From: Pseudaeromonas aegiceratis
Lineage (GTDB): Bacteria > Pseudomonadota > Gammaproteobacteria > Enterobacterales > Aeromonadaceae
DNA length: 64,000 nt
Direction: 5' to 3'
Assembly: GCF_046254905.1 (NCBI RefSeq)
Contig: NZ_CP158016.1
Coordinates: forward strand, 124,001 to 188,000
Made by a program: the position numbers and the translations under genes. Below, piece after piece: positions 1-7,036 of the stretch; position 1 is the stretch's first letter, and each line of letters begins with the position of its first letter. The notes under the pieces were generated by a model. It made no database searches. It was not told where the DNA came from and saw nothing but the letters and a program-made list of their open reading frames with translations.

Positions 1-33
1 GGAGTATGCCCGGTCTTCTCGTGATGCTGACGT

Positions 34-64
34 GTCTAGTAATGATGACGTCTAGTAATGATGA
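34..64. repeat. Short tandem duplication at a stop codon
   Basis: A 15-base unit (gtctagtaatgatga) occurs at 34-48 and again at 50-64, a period of 16. The second unit contains the TAG stop of the leftward glycosyltransferase gene and its last codons (HHY). The first unit looks like a slipped-strand copy of the gene end. No function is evident. Confidence 0.6.
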
Positions 65-1761
65 ATCGGGGCGTAGCGGTAGGGCGCTACCGTCTCGCTG
101 GGTGCCGGGCAGTCGGCCTTCACGGCGTCGGCCCGGTACAGGGTCCAGTCGCCGCCGTGGCGGGTGCCCAGCAGTTGGCCCTGGGCCGGGTCAAAGCAGT
201 TGGCCAGCTCCCGGGCCTGCCCCAGCACCCAGCGGTTGGGGGCCGCCTTGAGCCAGGCGGCGGCGCCTTGGCGCTGCTGCTCCCCCGGCATGGCATAGGG
301 GTAGTGCAGCACTGGATGGCCGGCGAACAGCAGGAACTGCTCGCGGAAGTCCACGATCAGCACCTCGTCGTCGGCGGGCACCCGGCTGTCCACCTGGGCC
401 ATGATCTCCTCCGGCGTGCGCAGGGGGTTCAGCAGCGGGTAGGCCCACAGACCATAGTGCAGCCAGAGCAGCGCCAGCACCGCCAGCAGGCCGCTGAGGG
501 GCTGGCGACGCAGCCAGAGCTTGGCCAGCAGGCAGGTCACCCCCAGGCTCAGGGCCAGGGGCCAGGCCGGGCCGGACAGCTCGGCGGTGAGCTTGTCCAG
601 CTGGTGGCTCAGCAGCAGGGCCGGCACCAGCAGCAGGAACAGGATCGGCAGCAGCCAGGCCAGGCCGGTGAACAGGCGGGCGGGCCAGCGGCGGTCCAGC
701 AGCAGGGGCAGCCAGGGCGCGGCCAGCAAGGCCAGGGCCGGGGTCAGGGGCGTCATGTAGACGCCGCGCTTGCCCGGCGAGCAGGAGAAAAACAGCAGGG
801 CGGCCAGCAGATAGCCCATCAGCAGCAGAGCGGCCTTATTGCCACTCTTCACCGCCTTGGCACCCTGCCAGACGAGCCAGGGTAGCAGCAGGGAGAGGGG
901 CAGCCAGAACGGCGGGATCACGCTGGTCAGGTAGTACCAGACGGGTTTGACGTGGTGCCAGGAGTTGGCGTAGCGGGTCACCGTCTGGCGGAACAGTATG
1001 TTGTCCCGGTAGGCCAGGTGCATGGGATCGCCGCTATGGGCCACCGCCAGCACCATGGGCACCAGCCAGAGGCCGATGGCCAGCAGCATCACCAAGGGGC
1101 CGGCCAGGGCCTTGAGCCACTGACGGCCGCTGGCCTGGCGGATCGGCTGCCAGTGGGTCCACAGGGCCGGCAGCAGCATGAGGGCGGCTATGATGCCGAC
1201 CCCCTTGGTGATGATGCCCAGCCCCGCGGCAAACCAGCCCAGATAGTACCAGCGCCAGCCGTCCCCACAGACTAAGAAGCGCAGGAAGCCGTAGAGCCCC
1301 AGGGTGACGAAGAAGGTGAGCAGGGCGTCGATCTGCGCCAGATGCACCTGCACGGTGAACTGCACGGTGAACAGCAGCAGCAGGCCGGCCCGCAGGCCGG
1401 TGGCGCTATCCCAGATGCGGCGGGCGGCGTCGTACACCAGGGTCACGCAGCCCAGGCCTGCCAGCAGCGAAGGCAGCAGGAAGCTTATCTTGAGGCTGCC
1501 GGTCAGGCTGTAGAAGAAGGCGATGAGCCACATCAGCATGGGCGGCTTGTCGGGGTAGAGCTCGCCGCCGCGCATGGGGAACAGCCATTGGCCGGACTCC
1601 ACCATCTGCTTGGCCACCAGGGCGAAGCGGGGTTCGTCGGCGGGCCAGGGATCCCGCAGGCCCAGGCCGGCACCCAGCACCACCAGGGCCAGCAACAGCA
1701 GCCAGAACAGATCCTGGCGGGCGGAACGGGAACCGTGCAGCAGCAGGGTGTCGGTGAGCAT
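52..1761 (-). CDS. ArnT-like family 39 glycosyltransferase, inner membrane
   Basis: A 569-residue polytopic membrane protein. Near the N-terminus it has a hydrophobic helix (about 18-35) followed by the GT39/ArnT signature: DEPRFA in the first periplasmic loop, then a YPDKPPML segment. A long run of hydrophobic helices and a soluble C-terminal region follow. Family members move a sugar from an undecaprenyl- or dolichyl-phosphate carrier to lipid A or protein on the periplasmic face. The gene is last in an operon with a DPM1-type GT2 and a lipid A N-terminal-domain protein, which could make and present the carrier-linked sugar. The acceptor is therefore probably lipid A, but neither sugar nor acceptor can be read from sequence. 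It starts 13 bases after its upstream neighbour ends. Confidence 0.85.
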   Translation of the reverse strand: MLTDTLLLHGSRSARQDLFWLLLLALVVLGAGLGLRDPWPADEPRFALVAKQMVESGQWLFPMRGGELYPDKPPMLMWLIAFFYSLTGSLKISFLLPSLLAGLGCVTLVYDAARRIWDSATGLRAGLLLLFTVQFTVQVHLAQIDALLTFFVTLGLYGFLRFLVCGDGWRWYYLGWFAAGLGIITKGVGIIAALMLLPALWTHWQPIRQASGRQWLKALAGPLVMLLAIGLWLVPMVLAVAHSGDPMHLAYRDNILFRQTVTRYANSWHHVKPVWYYLTSVIPPFWLPLSLLLPWLVWQGAKAVKSGNKAALLLMGYLLAALLFFSCSPGKRGVYMTPLTPALALLAAPWLPLLLDRRWPARLFTGLAWLLPILFLLLVPALLLSHQLDKLTAELSGPAWPLALSLGVTCLLAKLWLRRQPLSGLLAVLALLWLHYGLWAYPLLNPLRTPEEIMAQVDSRVPADDEVLIVDFREQFLLFAGHPVLHYPYAMPGEQQRQGAAAWLKAAPNRWVLGQARELANCFDPAQGQLLGTRHGGDWTLYRADAVKADCPAPSETVAPYRYAPIHHY

Positions 1762-1774
1762 GCTTACCTCGGGG

Positions 1775-2110
1775 TCAGTGGCTGGCCTTGTCGCGTCGCC
1801 AGCCGCGGTGGCGGATATCCAGATAGAGGTTGTACAGGGCGGTGAAGGCGGGGAACAGGTTCTGCAGCACCCCCACCGAGTCCTGCTTGGGGGAGAAGAC
1901 GAAGTAACTCAGGGTCATCAGGCTGCCGCAGACGCTCATGTACCAGAACACCCGCGGGATCACCGGCTTGCCGGCGCGCTTGGCGGCGACGAACTGCACC
2001 AGCCAGCGGCCGCCGAACATGATGGCACCGGTATAGCCGATGAGCTTCCAGCCGGTGATGTGGATGCCGGTCCAGTCCAGCGCCGTGATCGAGGCGTTGA
2101 GCCACTCCAT
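1775..2110 (-). CDS. Lipid A biosynthesis N-terminal-domain membrane protein
   Basis: A 111-residue protein with about three hydrophobic segments and the small membrane domain otherwise found at the N-terminus of some LpxB proteins (lipid A biosynthesis N-terminal, LABN). The motif GGRWLVQF, the RVFWYMSV segment and the LQNLFP...YNLYLD end are family-like. The domain resembles small carrier/PQ-loop folds and is usually encoded with GT2 and ArnT-like transferases, so a role in handling the lipid-linked sugar is inferred. The start codon directly abuts the stop of the upstream GT2 gene (0 bases between), so translational coupling is likely. Confidence 0.85.
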   Translation of the reverse strand: MEWLNASITALDWTGIHITGWKLIGYTGAIMFGGRWLVQFVAAKRAGKPVIPRVFWYMSVCGSLMTLSYFVFSPKQDSVGVLQNLFPAFTALYNLYLDIRHRGWRRDKASH

Positions 2111-2866
2111 TTACAGCTGCTCCCGTACCTGGATCACCTTGGCCCGGCGCTTGAGCCACCAGACCCCCAGCACGTCCACCAGGCCCACCCACAATCGGTT
2201 CCACACGCCGTAGTTGGACTTGCCTGCCAGCCGCGGTCTGTGATTCACCGGGTGCACCAGCATGATGCCGCCCTGGGATTGCAGCAGGGTGGGGATGTAT
2301 CTGTGCATGTGGTTGAAGGCCGGCAGGCGCAGGTAGCGAGCCAGCAACACCGCCTTCAGGCCGCAGCCGGTATCCGGGATGCCGTCGCGCAGCATGCAGT
2401 CACGAAAGCCGTTGGCCAGCTTGGAGGAGAGGCGTTTGATCCAGTCGTCGCGCCGGTTGACCCGATGGCCTATGACCCCCCACACCTTGGCATCCTGGTC
2501 ATGGGCCTGCAGCACCGCCGCCAGCATGCCGGGGATGTCGGCGGGATCGTTCTGGCCGTCGGCATCCAGCACCACCAGCCATTGGCCGTTGGCCTGCCAG
2601 GCACCGCTCAGGATGGCCAGGCTCTGACCCACGCTCTGGGCGTGGCGGATCACCTTGAGGGGCACCTGCCCTTCGGCATGAATGGCCTGCAGGGTGGCGA
2701 AGGTGTCATCCGTGCTGCCATCGTCCACGTAGATGAGTTCGTAGTCGTAACGCTCCGTCATGGCGGCCTGGATCTCCTCGATCAGGGGTCTGAGGTTATC
2801 GACTTCGTTCTTGGCGGGGATGACGATGGAAACGGTGGGGGCGGAGGCCTGGGCCGTAGGGTGCAT
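2111..2866 (-). CDS. GT2 glycosyltransferase, dolichol-phosphate-mannose-synthase type
   Basis: A 251-residue GT-A fold enzyme. VSIVIPAKNE near residue 12 opens the nucleotide-sugar site. YVDDGSTDDT (about 45-55) and VLDADGQNDP (about 98-107) supply the metal- and sugar-nucleotide-binding aspartates. The RVNRRDD region and the C-terminal RLWVGLVDVLGVWWLKRR resemble DPM1/UDP-glucose:undecaprenyl-phosphate enzymes. It lacks the paired C-terminal membrane helices of ArnC or GtrB, so membrane contact may come through the next gene product. The likely role is to load a sugar onto undecaprenyl phosphate for the ArnT-like enzyme. It is first in the three-gene operon. Confidence 0.85.
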   Translation of the reverse strand: MHPTAQASAPTVSIVIPAKNEVDNLRPLIEEIQAAMTERYDYELIYVDDGSTDDTFATLQAIHAEGQVPLKVIRHAQSVGQSLAILSGAWQANGQWLVVLDADGQNDPADIPGMLAAVLQAHDQDAKVWGVIGHRVNRRDDWIKRLSSKLANGFRDCMLRDGIPDTGCGLKAVLLARYLRLPAFNHMHRYIPTLLQSQGGIMLVHPVNHRPRLAGKSNYGVWNRLWVGLVDVLGVWWLKRRAKVIQVREQL

Positions 2867-2974
2867 TAGGGTATTCCTTGAGGTGCCTGAGGCAAACAGG
2901 GGTTATTGTGCCTGATGATGGCGGCAGGTGTAAATTCTGCACCGCCCTGTGACCTTGCGATGGGATCCTCCGGC

Positions 2975-3682
2975 CTAAAAACGCGGTAGCTCGGTCTCAA
3001 GTGGCACTGATTCGCGCACCGCGAAGCCCTGCAGATAATCGGCCCCCAGTTCGCTGAGGGCCAGCAGCTGCTGCTCGTTCTCCACCCGGTAGGCCAGCAG
3101 GGGCAGATCCCGGAGGTGGGCCTCCTCCAGCCAGCGCTCCCACAGGGGTTGCGGGGTGCGCCGCACATCCATGCGCAGCAGCTGGAAGGGCAGCAGCTGG
3201 CTGCAGGGATTCTCCATGTCCCCCACATCCAGGGCAAACTGGATGCCGGCATCGTGCAGCAGGGCCATGGCCTTGCGCAGGTGGGGCATGTCGGTGGTCT
3301 GCTCCAGCTCCAGCAGATCCAGCAGCAACTGGTGGGGGCCCAGCTGATCCACCATCGCCACCAGCTGGTGGCGCACCTCGTCCAGCAGCAGGGAGTTGGC
3401 GAACAGGTTGAGGTTCCAGCAGCCCTCCAAGTTGTGGAAGGGGATCAGCTCGGCGGCCTGCAGGCAGACATCCAGATCCAGATCGGGCCGCAGATCCAGG
3501 TGGCGGACGATTTTCAGCAGGGCGGCGGGGGACTCGAAATGTTTGAAGCGCAGCAGTATTTCGTGACCGAACAGGCCCCCCTGTTGGTCGAGGATGGGCT
3601 GGGCGATGAAGCGCAGCTCCGTTTTATTCAGGATGGCGGGTAGCCCGAGATGCATCATGGTTACCAGATGGTTCCTTCTCAT
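2975..3682 (-). CDS. Degenerate EAL-domain protein
   Basis: A 235-residue stand-alone EAL fold without sensory or GGDEF domains. The framework is recognisable: FIAQPILD at the start, GHEILLRF where EALLR is expected, NLNLFA for the NLS strand and a final ADYLQGFAV. The catalytic residues are mostly lost. The ELTE strand reads LLLDLLELE and the DDFGTGYSS metal-binding loop reads DVGDMENPC. Such proteins (compare YdiV) usually do not hydrolyse c-di-GMP and act by binding a nucleotide or protein partner. That role is inference. The gene is divergent from tcdA across about 114 bases. Confidence 0.8.
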   Translation of the reverse strand: MRRNHLVTMMHLGLPAILNKTELRFIAQPILDQQGGLFGHEILLRFKHFESPAALLKIVRHLDLRPDLDLDVCLQAAELIPFHNLEGCWNLNLFANSLLLDEVRHQLVAMVDQLGPHQLLLDLLELEQTTDMPHLRKAMALLHDAGIQFALDVGDMENPCSQLLPFQLLRMDVRRTPQPLWERWLEEAHLRDLPLLAYRVENEQQLLALSELGADYLQGFAVRESVPLETELPRF

Positions 3683-3737
3683 CTATCTGAGTTGAGTGTA
3701 ATGCACCAAGGCAAAAATGACCGGGACCGGGATCGGC

Positions 3738-3765
3738 TTGGCGGGCCGCCACCCGCTGCTATAAT
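3738..3765 (+). promoter_or_regulatory. Sigma-70 promoter of tcdA
   Basis: TTGGCG at 3738-3743, a 16-base spacer and a perfect TATAAT at 3760-3765. This lies 31 bases before the chosen tcdA start and points rightward. Confidence 0.65.
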
Positions 3766-3796
3766 GTGACCCCTTTTGCGTTCTCACCAAACCATC

Positions 3797-4603
3797 ATGA
3801 CCCCCGACTACCTGCAACGCTTCGGCGGCATCGCCCGCCTCTATGGCCAGCCGGCCCTGACCCAGTTCGCCGCCGCCCATGTCTGTGTGGTGGGGATCGG
3901 TGGCGTGGGCTCCTGGGCGGTGGAGGCCCTGGCCCGCTCCGGCATCGGCGCCCTCACCCTCATCGATCTGGATGATGTCTGCATCACCAACAGCAACCGT
4001 CAGCTGCATGCCCTGCAGTCCTCGGTGGGTGAGCTGAAGGTGGAGGTGATGGCGGAACGGGTGCGGCAGATCAATCCCGACTGCCGGGTGACGACGGTGG
4101 ATGACTTCGTCACCGCCGATAACCTGGCGGAACACATTCATGATGGCTTTGACTATGTGGTGGACGCCATCGACAGCCTCAAGGCCAAGGTGGCGCTCAT
4201 CGCCTATTGTCGGCGGCGCAAGCTGCCCATCATAGTGGCCGGCGGTGCCGGTGGTCAGCTGGACCCCACCCTGGTGCAGGTGGCGGATCTGGCCCGTACC
4301 ACCATGGATCCCCTGGCATCCAAGGTGCGGGCGGATCTGCGGCGACTGCACGGCTTCACCCGGGAGCCCAACCGCAAGTTCGGCGTGGAGTGCGTCTACT
4401 CCACCGAGCAGCTGCGCTACCCCGACGGCGCCGGCGGCGTCTGCCATGCCAAGGCCGCCAGCGACGGCAACCTCAAGATGGATTGTGCCTCGGGCTTTGG
4501 CGCCGTCTCCGTGGTCACCGGCACCTTCGGCCTGGTGGCCGCCTCCCGGGTGCTCCTCAAGATCGCCGAGCGGGGCGCCCGCGCCTTGCGGCAGCCCGCC
4601 TAG
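3797..4603 (+). CDS. tcdA: tRNA threonylcarbamoyladenosine dehydratase TcdA (CsdL)
   Basis: A 268-residue E1-like (ThiF/MoeB/UBA1) ATPase that cyclises t6A37 of ANN-decoding tRNAs to ct6A, in cooperation with the CsdA-CsdE sulfur-relay pair. The nucleotide-binding motif VVGIGGVGSWAVEAL lies near residues 32-46, followed by LIDLDDVCITNSNRQ, which binds ATP. The ATG at 3797 (MTPDYLQRF) is chosen because it fits the family. An in-frame TTG 21 bases upstream would add an unusual extension. The partners csdE and csdA lie immediately downstream on the opposite strand, the same neighbourhood as in E. coli. Confidence 0.93.
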   Translation: MTPDYLQRFGGIARLYGQPALTQFAAAHVCVVGIGGVGSWAVEALARSGIGALTLIDLDDVCITNSNRQLHALQSSVGELKVEVMAERVRQINPDCRVTTVDDFVTADNLAEHIHDGFDYVVDAIDSLKAKVALIAYCRRRKLPIIVAGGAGGQLDPTLVQVADLARTTMDPLASKVRADLRRLHGFTREPNRKFGVECVYSTEQLRYPDGAGGVCHAKAASDGNLKMDCASGFGAVSVVTGTFGLVAASRVLLKIAERGARALRQPA

Positions 4604-4625
4604 GCGGTTTCCTCAGCCGGCTGAC

Positions 4626-5072
4626 TTAGCTCACCCGCTGGCGGATGGCCTCCACCATGGCACGTAGGCCATTGCCCCGGGAGGGGCTCAGGTGCTTGGC
4701 CAGCTGCAGCGTCTCGAAATAGCCGGCCATGTCGGTGGTCCGTATCGTCTCGGCGCTCCGGTGATTGAGGGCCGCCAGCACCACCGCCAGCAGGCCGCGC
4801 ACGATGCGGGCCTGGCTGTCGGCGGCAAAGTGCCAGACCCCCGCCTCATCCTGATGACTCAGCAGCCAGACCTGGCTCTCGCAGCCGGGCAGCTCCTGCT
4901 CCTCGCCGCGCCATTCCTGGGGCAACTCGGGCAGCTGTTTGCCCAGCTGGATCAGGGCGCGGTAGCGCTCCTCCCAGGCCCCCTGGCCCAGGGCAGCGGT
5001 CACCGCCGCCGCGTCCAGGCCGCCGGCCCCCAGGGGATGCCGGGTGAGAAAGCTAATCTGCGCTGCATCCAT
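4626..5072 (-). CDS. csdE: CsdE sulfur acceptor (SufE family)
   Basis: A 148-residue SufE-fold protein. The acceptor cysteine is C64 in LPGCESQVWL, the hallmark of the family. It takes the persulfide from cysteine desulfurase CsdA and passes sulfur on; in E. coli the CsdA-CsdE pair also interacts with TcdA. Its ATG shares one base with the csdA stop (TGATG), so translation is probably coupled. The gene converges with tcdA, leaving 22 bases between stops. Confidence 0.93.
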   Translation of the reverse strand: MDAAQISFLTRHPLGAGGLDAAAVTAALGQGAWEERYRALIQLGKQLPELPQEWRGEEQELPGCESQVWLLSHQDEAGVWHFAADSQARIVRGLLAVVLAALNHRSAETIRTTDMAGYFETLQLAKHLSPSRGNGLRAMVEAIRQRVS

Positions 5073-6289
5073 CAGAAGAACTCCGGTAAGCGGGCCAGGG
5101 CCGCCAGGGTGGCGGCGATCTCCTCGCGGGTGTTGTACAGGGCGGGGGCGAAGCGCAGGGTGCCGTCCAGCCCCAGGGCCTCCATCAGGGGCATGGCACA
5201 GTGGTGCCCCACCCGGCAGGCGATGCCCATCTGATCCAGCAGCTCGCCGGCATCCTGGGGATGCCAGTCGGCGAAGGTGACCGACACCACCCCCACCTGC
5301 TCACTTGGGCGGCCAATCCGGCGCACGAAGGGCAGGGCATCCAGGCCGTCACACAGCTGGGCGAGCAGATCTGCCTCCTGTTGGCGCCAGCCCTCGGGCA
5401 GCGTGGTCAGAAAGTCCAGCGCCGCCGCCAGGCCGATGGCCTCGGCGATGGGGGGGGTGCCGGCCTCGAAGCGAAACGGCGGCGCGTTGAAGCGGGTGCC
5501 GGCAAAGCTCACCTTGCGGATCATCTCGCCGCCGCCCTGCCAGGGGGGCATCTGCTCCAGTAGCTCATAACGGCCATAGAGCACGCCGATGCCGGTGGGG
5601 CCGTAGAGCTTGTGGCCCGAAAAAGCATAGAAGTCGCAGCCCAGGGCCTGCACATCCACCGGCATGTGGCCCGCCGCCTGGGCGCCGTCCACCAGGGTGA
5701 TAGCGCCCATCGATTTGGCGGCGGCGATCAGCTGGGCCAGGGGGGTGACCGTGCCCAGCACGTTGGAGACCTGGCTGATGGCCAGCAACCGGGTGCGGGG
5801 GGTCAGCAGGGGCAGGGCGGCAGTCAGGTCCAGCTCGCCGTTTGCGGTGAGGGGGATGACCTTGATCTGTACCCCCTGACGCTGGGCCAGCAGCTGCCAG
5901 GGCACTATGTTGGCGTGGTGCTCCAGGGTGGAGAGCAGGATTTCATCGCCGGGCTGCAGCGCGGCGCCCCAGCTGTTGGCCACCAGGTTGATGGCCTCAG
6001 TGGTGCCCCGGGTCCAGACGATCTCCTCGGGCCGGGCGGCATTCACAAAGCGCGCCACCGTGCCGCGGGCCGCTTCGAAGGCCTCGGTGGCCCGGGCGCT
6101 CAGGGTGTGGGCCGCGCGGTGGACGTTGGCGTTGTCTCGGCGGTAGAAGGCGTCCATGGCCGTCAGCACCGCCAGTGGCTTATGGCTGGTGGCGGCATTG
6201 TCCAGGTAGATCAGGGGGCGGCCATTGATGGTCTGGTGCAGGGCGGGGAACTGCGCCCGTAGGGCCGATACGTCGAAATGGGCGGACAT
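5072..6289 (-). CDS. csdA: Cysteine desulfurase CsdA
   Basis: A 405-residue type II (SufS-like) PLP-dependent cysteine desulfurase, which turns cysteine into alanine plus an enzyme persulfide. The PLP lysine is K227 in SGHKLYGPTG. The persulfide cysteine is C364 in RVGHHCAMP, on the short loop typical of CsdA/SufS. LEHHANIVPW (about 122-131) carries the cofactor-stacking histidine. It is first gene of the csdA-csdE operon. csdE follows directly, which favours CsdA over SufS; no suf genes are in view. Confidence 0.93.
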   Translation of the reverse strand: MSAHFDVSALRAQFPALHQTINGRPLIYLDNAATSHKPLAVLTAMDAFYRRDNANVHRAAHTLSARATEAFEAARGTVARFVNAARPEEIVWTRGTTEAINLVANSWGAALQPGDEILLSTLEHHANIVPWQLLAQRQGVQIKVIPLTANGELDLTAALPLLTPRTRLLAISQVSNVLGTVTPLAQLIAAAKSMGAITLVDGAQAAGHMPVDVQALGCDFYAFSGHKLYGPTGIGVLYGRYELLEQMPPWQGGGEMIRKVSFAGTRFNAPPFRFEAGTPPIAEAIGLAAALDFLTTLPEGWRQQEADLLAQLCDGLDALPFVRRIGRPSEQVGVVSVTFADWHPQDAGELLDQMGIACRVGHHCAMPLMEALGLDGTLRFAPALYNTREEIAATLAALARLPEFF

Positions 6290-6345
6290 GGGTCTCTCCT
6301 GTGCAGGCCGTTATGATCGGCAAAAGGACACAGGAAGGCAAATTT

Positions 6346-6365
6346 CGGCCGGCGCTGGCCGGCCG
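6346..6365 (-). terminator. GC hairpin after the coiled-coil gene
   Basis: A perfect 8-bp inverted repeat (CGGCCGGC, 6346-6353, with GCCGGCCG, 6358-6365) and a 4-base loop, just past the stop at 6371 of the leftward gene. The downstream tract on that strand is only AAATTT, so it may be a weak terminator or just a stabilising 3' hairpin. Confidence 0.35.
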
Positions 6366-6370
6366 TTGCG

Positions 6371-6871
6371 TCAGGCGGGAACGGCCTGGAAGGCGTTGGG
6401 CTGAGGCTTGTGGGCCAGGTAGGCGGCGATGGGACCGTGGACCGGCTTGGGACCAGGCGGCTCCTCCGGCGGCAGATCCAGCTTCTGCTGGGCATCGTCC
6501 AGGGCACTGCTCAGCTCACCGAGCTTCTGTTTCAGGCTGGCCTGTTTCTGCTGGGCTCGCGGGTCATCATCCTGCTCCAGGGCGCTGAGTTGTTGTTGCA
6601 GCTCGTCCATATCCGCCTCCAGGGAGGAAACGGTCTGCTCCAGCTCCTCCTTGTCGTGGCGCGGGGGCGGTGGCGGCGGCGGGTCATCGCGCAGCCGGGC
6701 CAGTCCCTCGTCGGAGAGGGTGACGGTATCGGCACCGGGGGATGGGGGTGGCAGGCTGTCGTTGGCGGCCGGCACATCCTGGAGACTGTCGCTGGCCGGC
6801 GCCGGCACGCTGGCAGTGGTGCTGGCGGCGGTACTACTGGCATAGAGACTGGCGGTGTCGAGGCGCAACAT
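6371..6871 (-). CDS. Hypothetical proline-rich coiled-coil protein
   Basis: A 166-residue protein I cannot assign to a family. The N-terminal 50 residues are Ala/Ser/Pro-rich and probably disordered. A DTVTLSDEGLARL motif, of the type seen at the ends of flagellar and cell-surface-associated proteins, precedes a run of seven prolines. Residues about 73-133 are a strongly predicted coiled coil (EELEQTVSSLEADMDELQQQL and following heptads). A Pro-rich tail follows. There is no signal peptide or membrane helix. It is divergent from rep. The codon use matches real genes here, so it is likely expressed. Confidence 0.6.
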   Translation of the reverse strand: MLRLDTASLYASSTAASTTASVPAPASDSLQDVPAANDSLPPPSPGADTVTLSDEGLARLRDDPPPPPPPRHDKEELEQTVSSLEADMDELQQQLSALEQDDDPRAQQKQASLKQKLGELSSALDDAQQKLDLPPEEPPGPKPVHGPIAAYLAHKPQPNAFQAVPA

Positions 6872-6993
6872 GGGCTGACTCCTGGGTTTGGCAGGTCTCC
6901 ATCATGGGTGAATTTTTGGCCAGGACGGAGTCGTTTTACCCAGCTTTTCCCGGCTTTACGCTGGCTAACGCGACGGTGCGGCGCGGGTTTTTT

Positions 6994-7001
6994 GCTACAA
7001 T
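6994..7001 (+). promoter_or_regulatory. Extended -10 promoter element of rep
   Basis: TGcTACAAT ending at 7001 fits an extended -10 (TGn TACAAT), 35 bases before the rep ATG. No convincing -35 element lies 17 bases upstream, as is usual for extended -10 promoters. Confidence 0.4.
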
Positions 7002-7036
7002 CCCCCGCCTGTATCTTTGGTGTGGAGTGATGGCGG

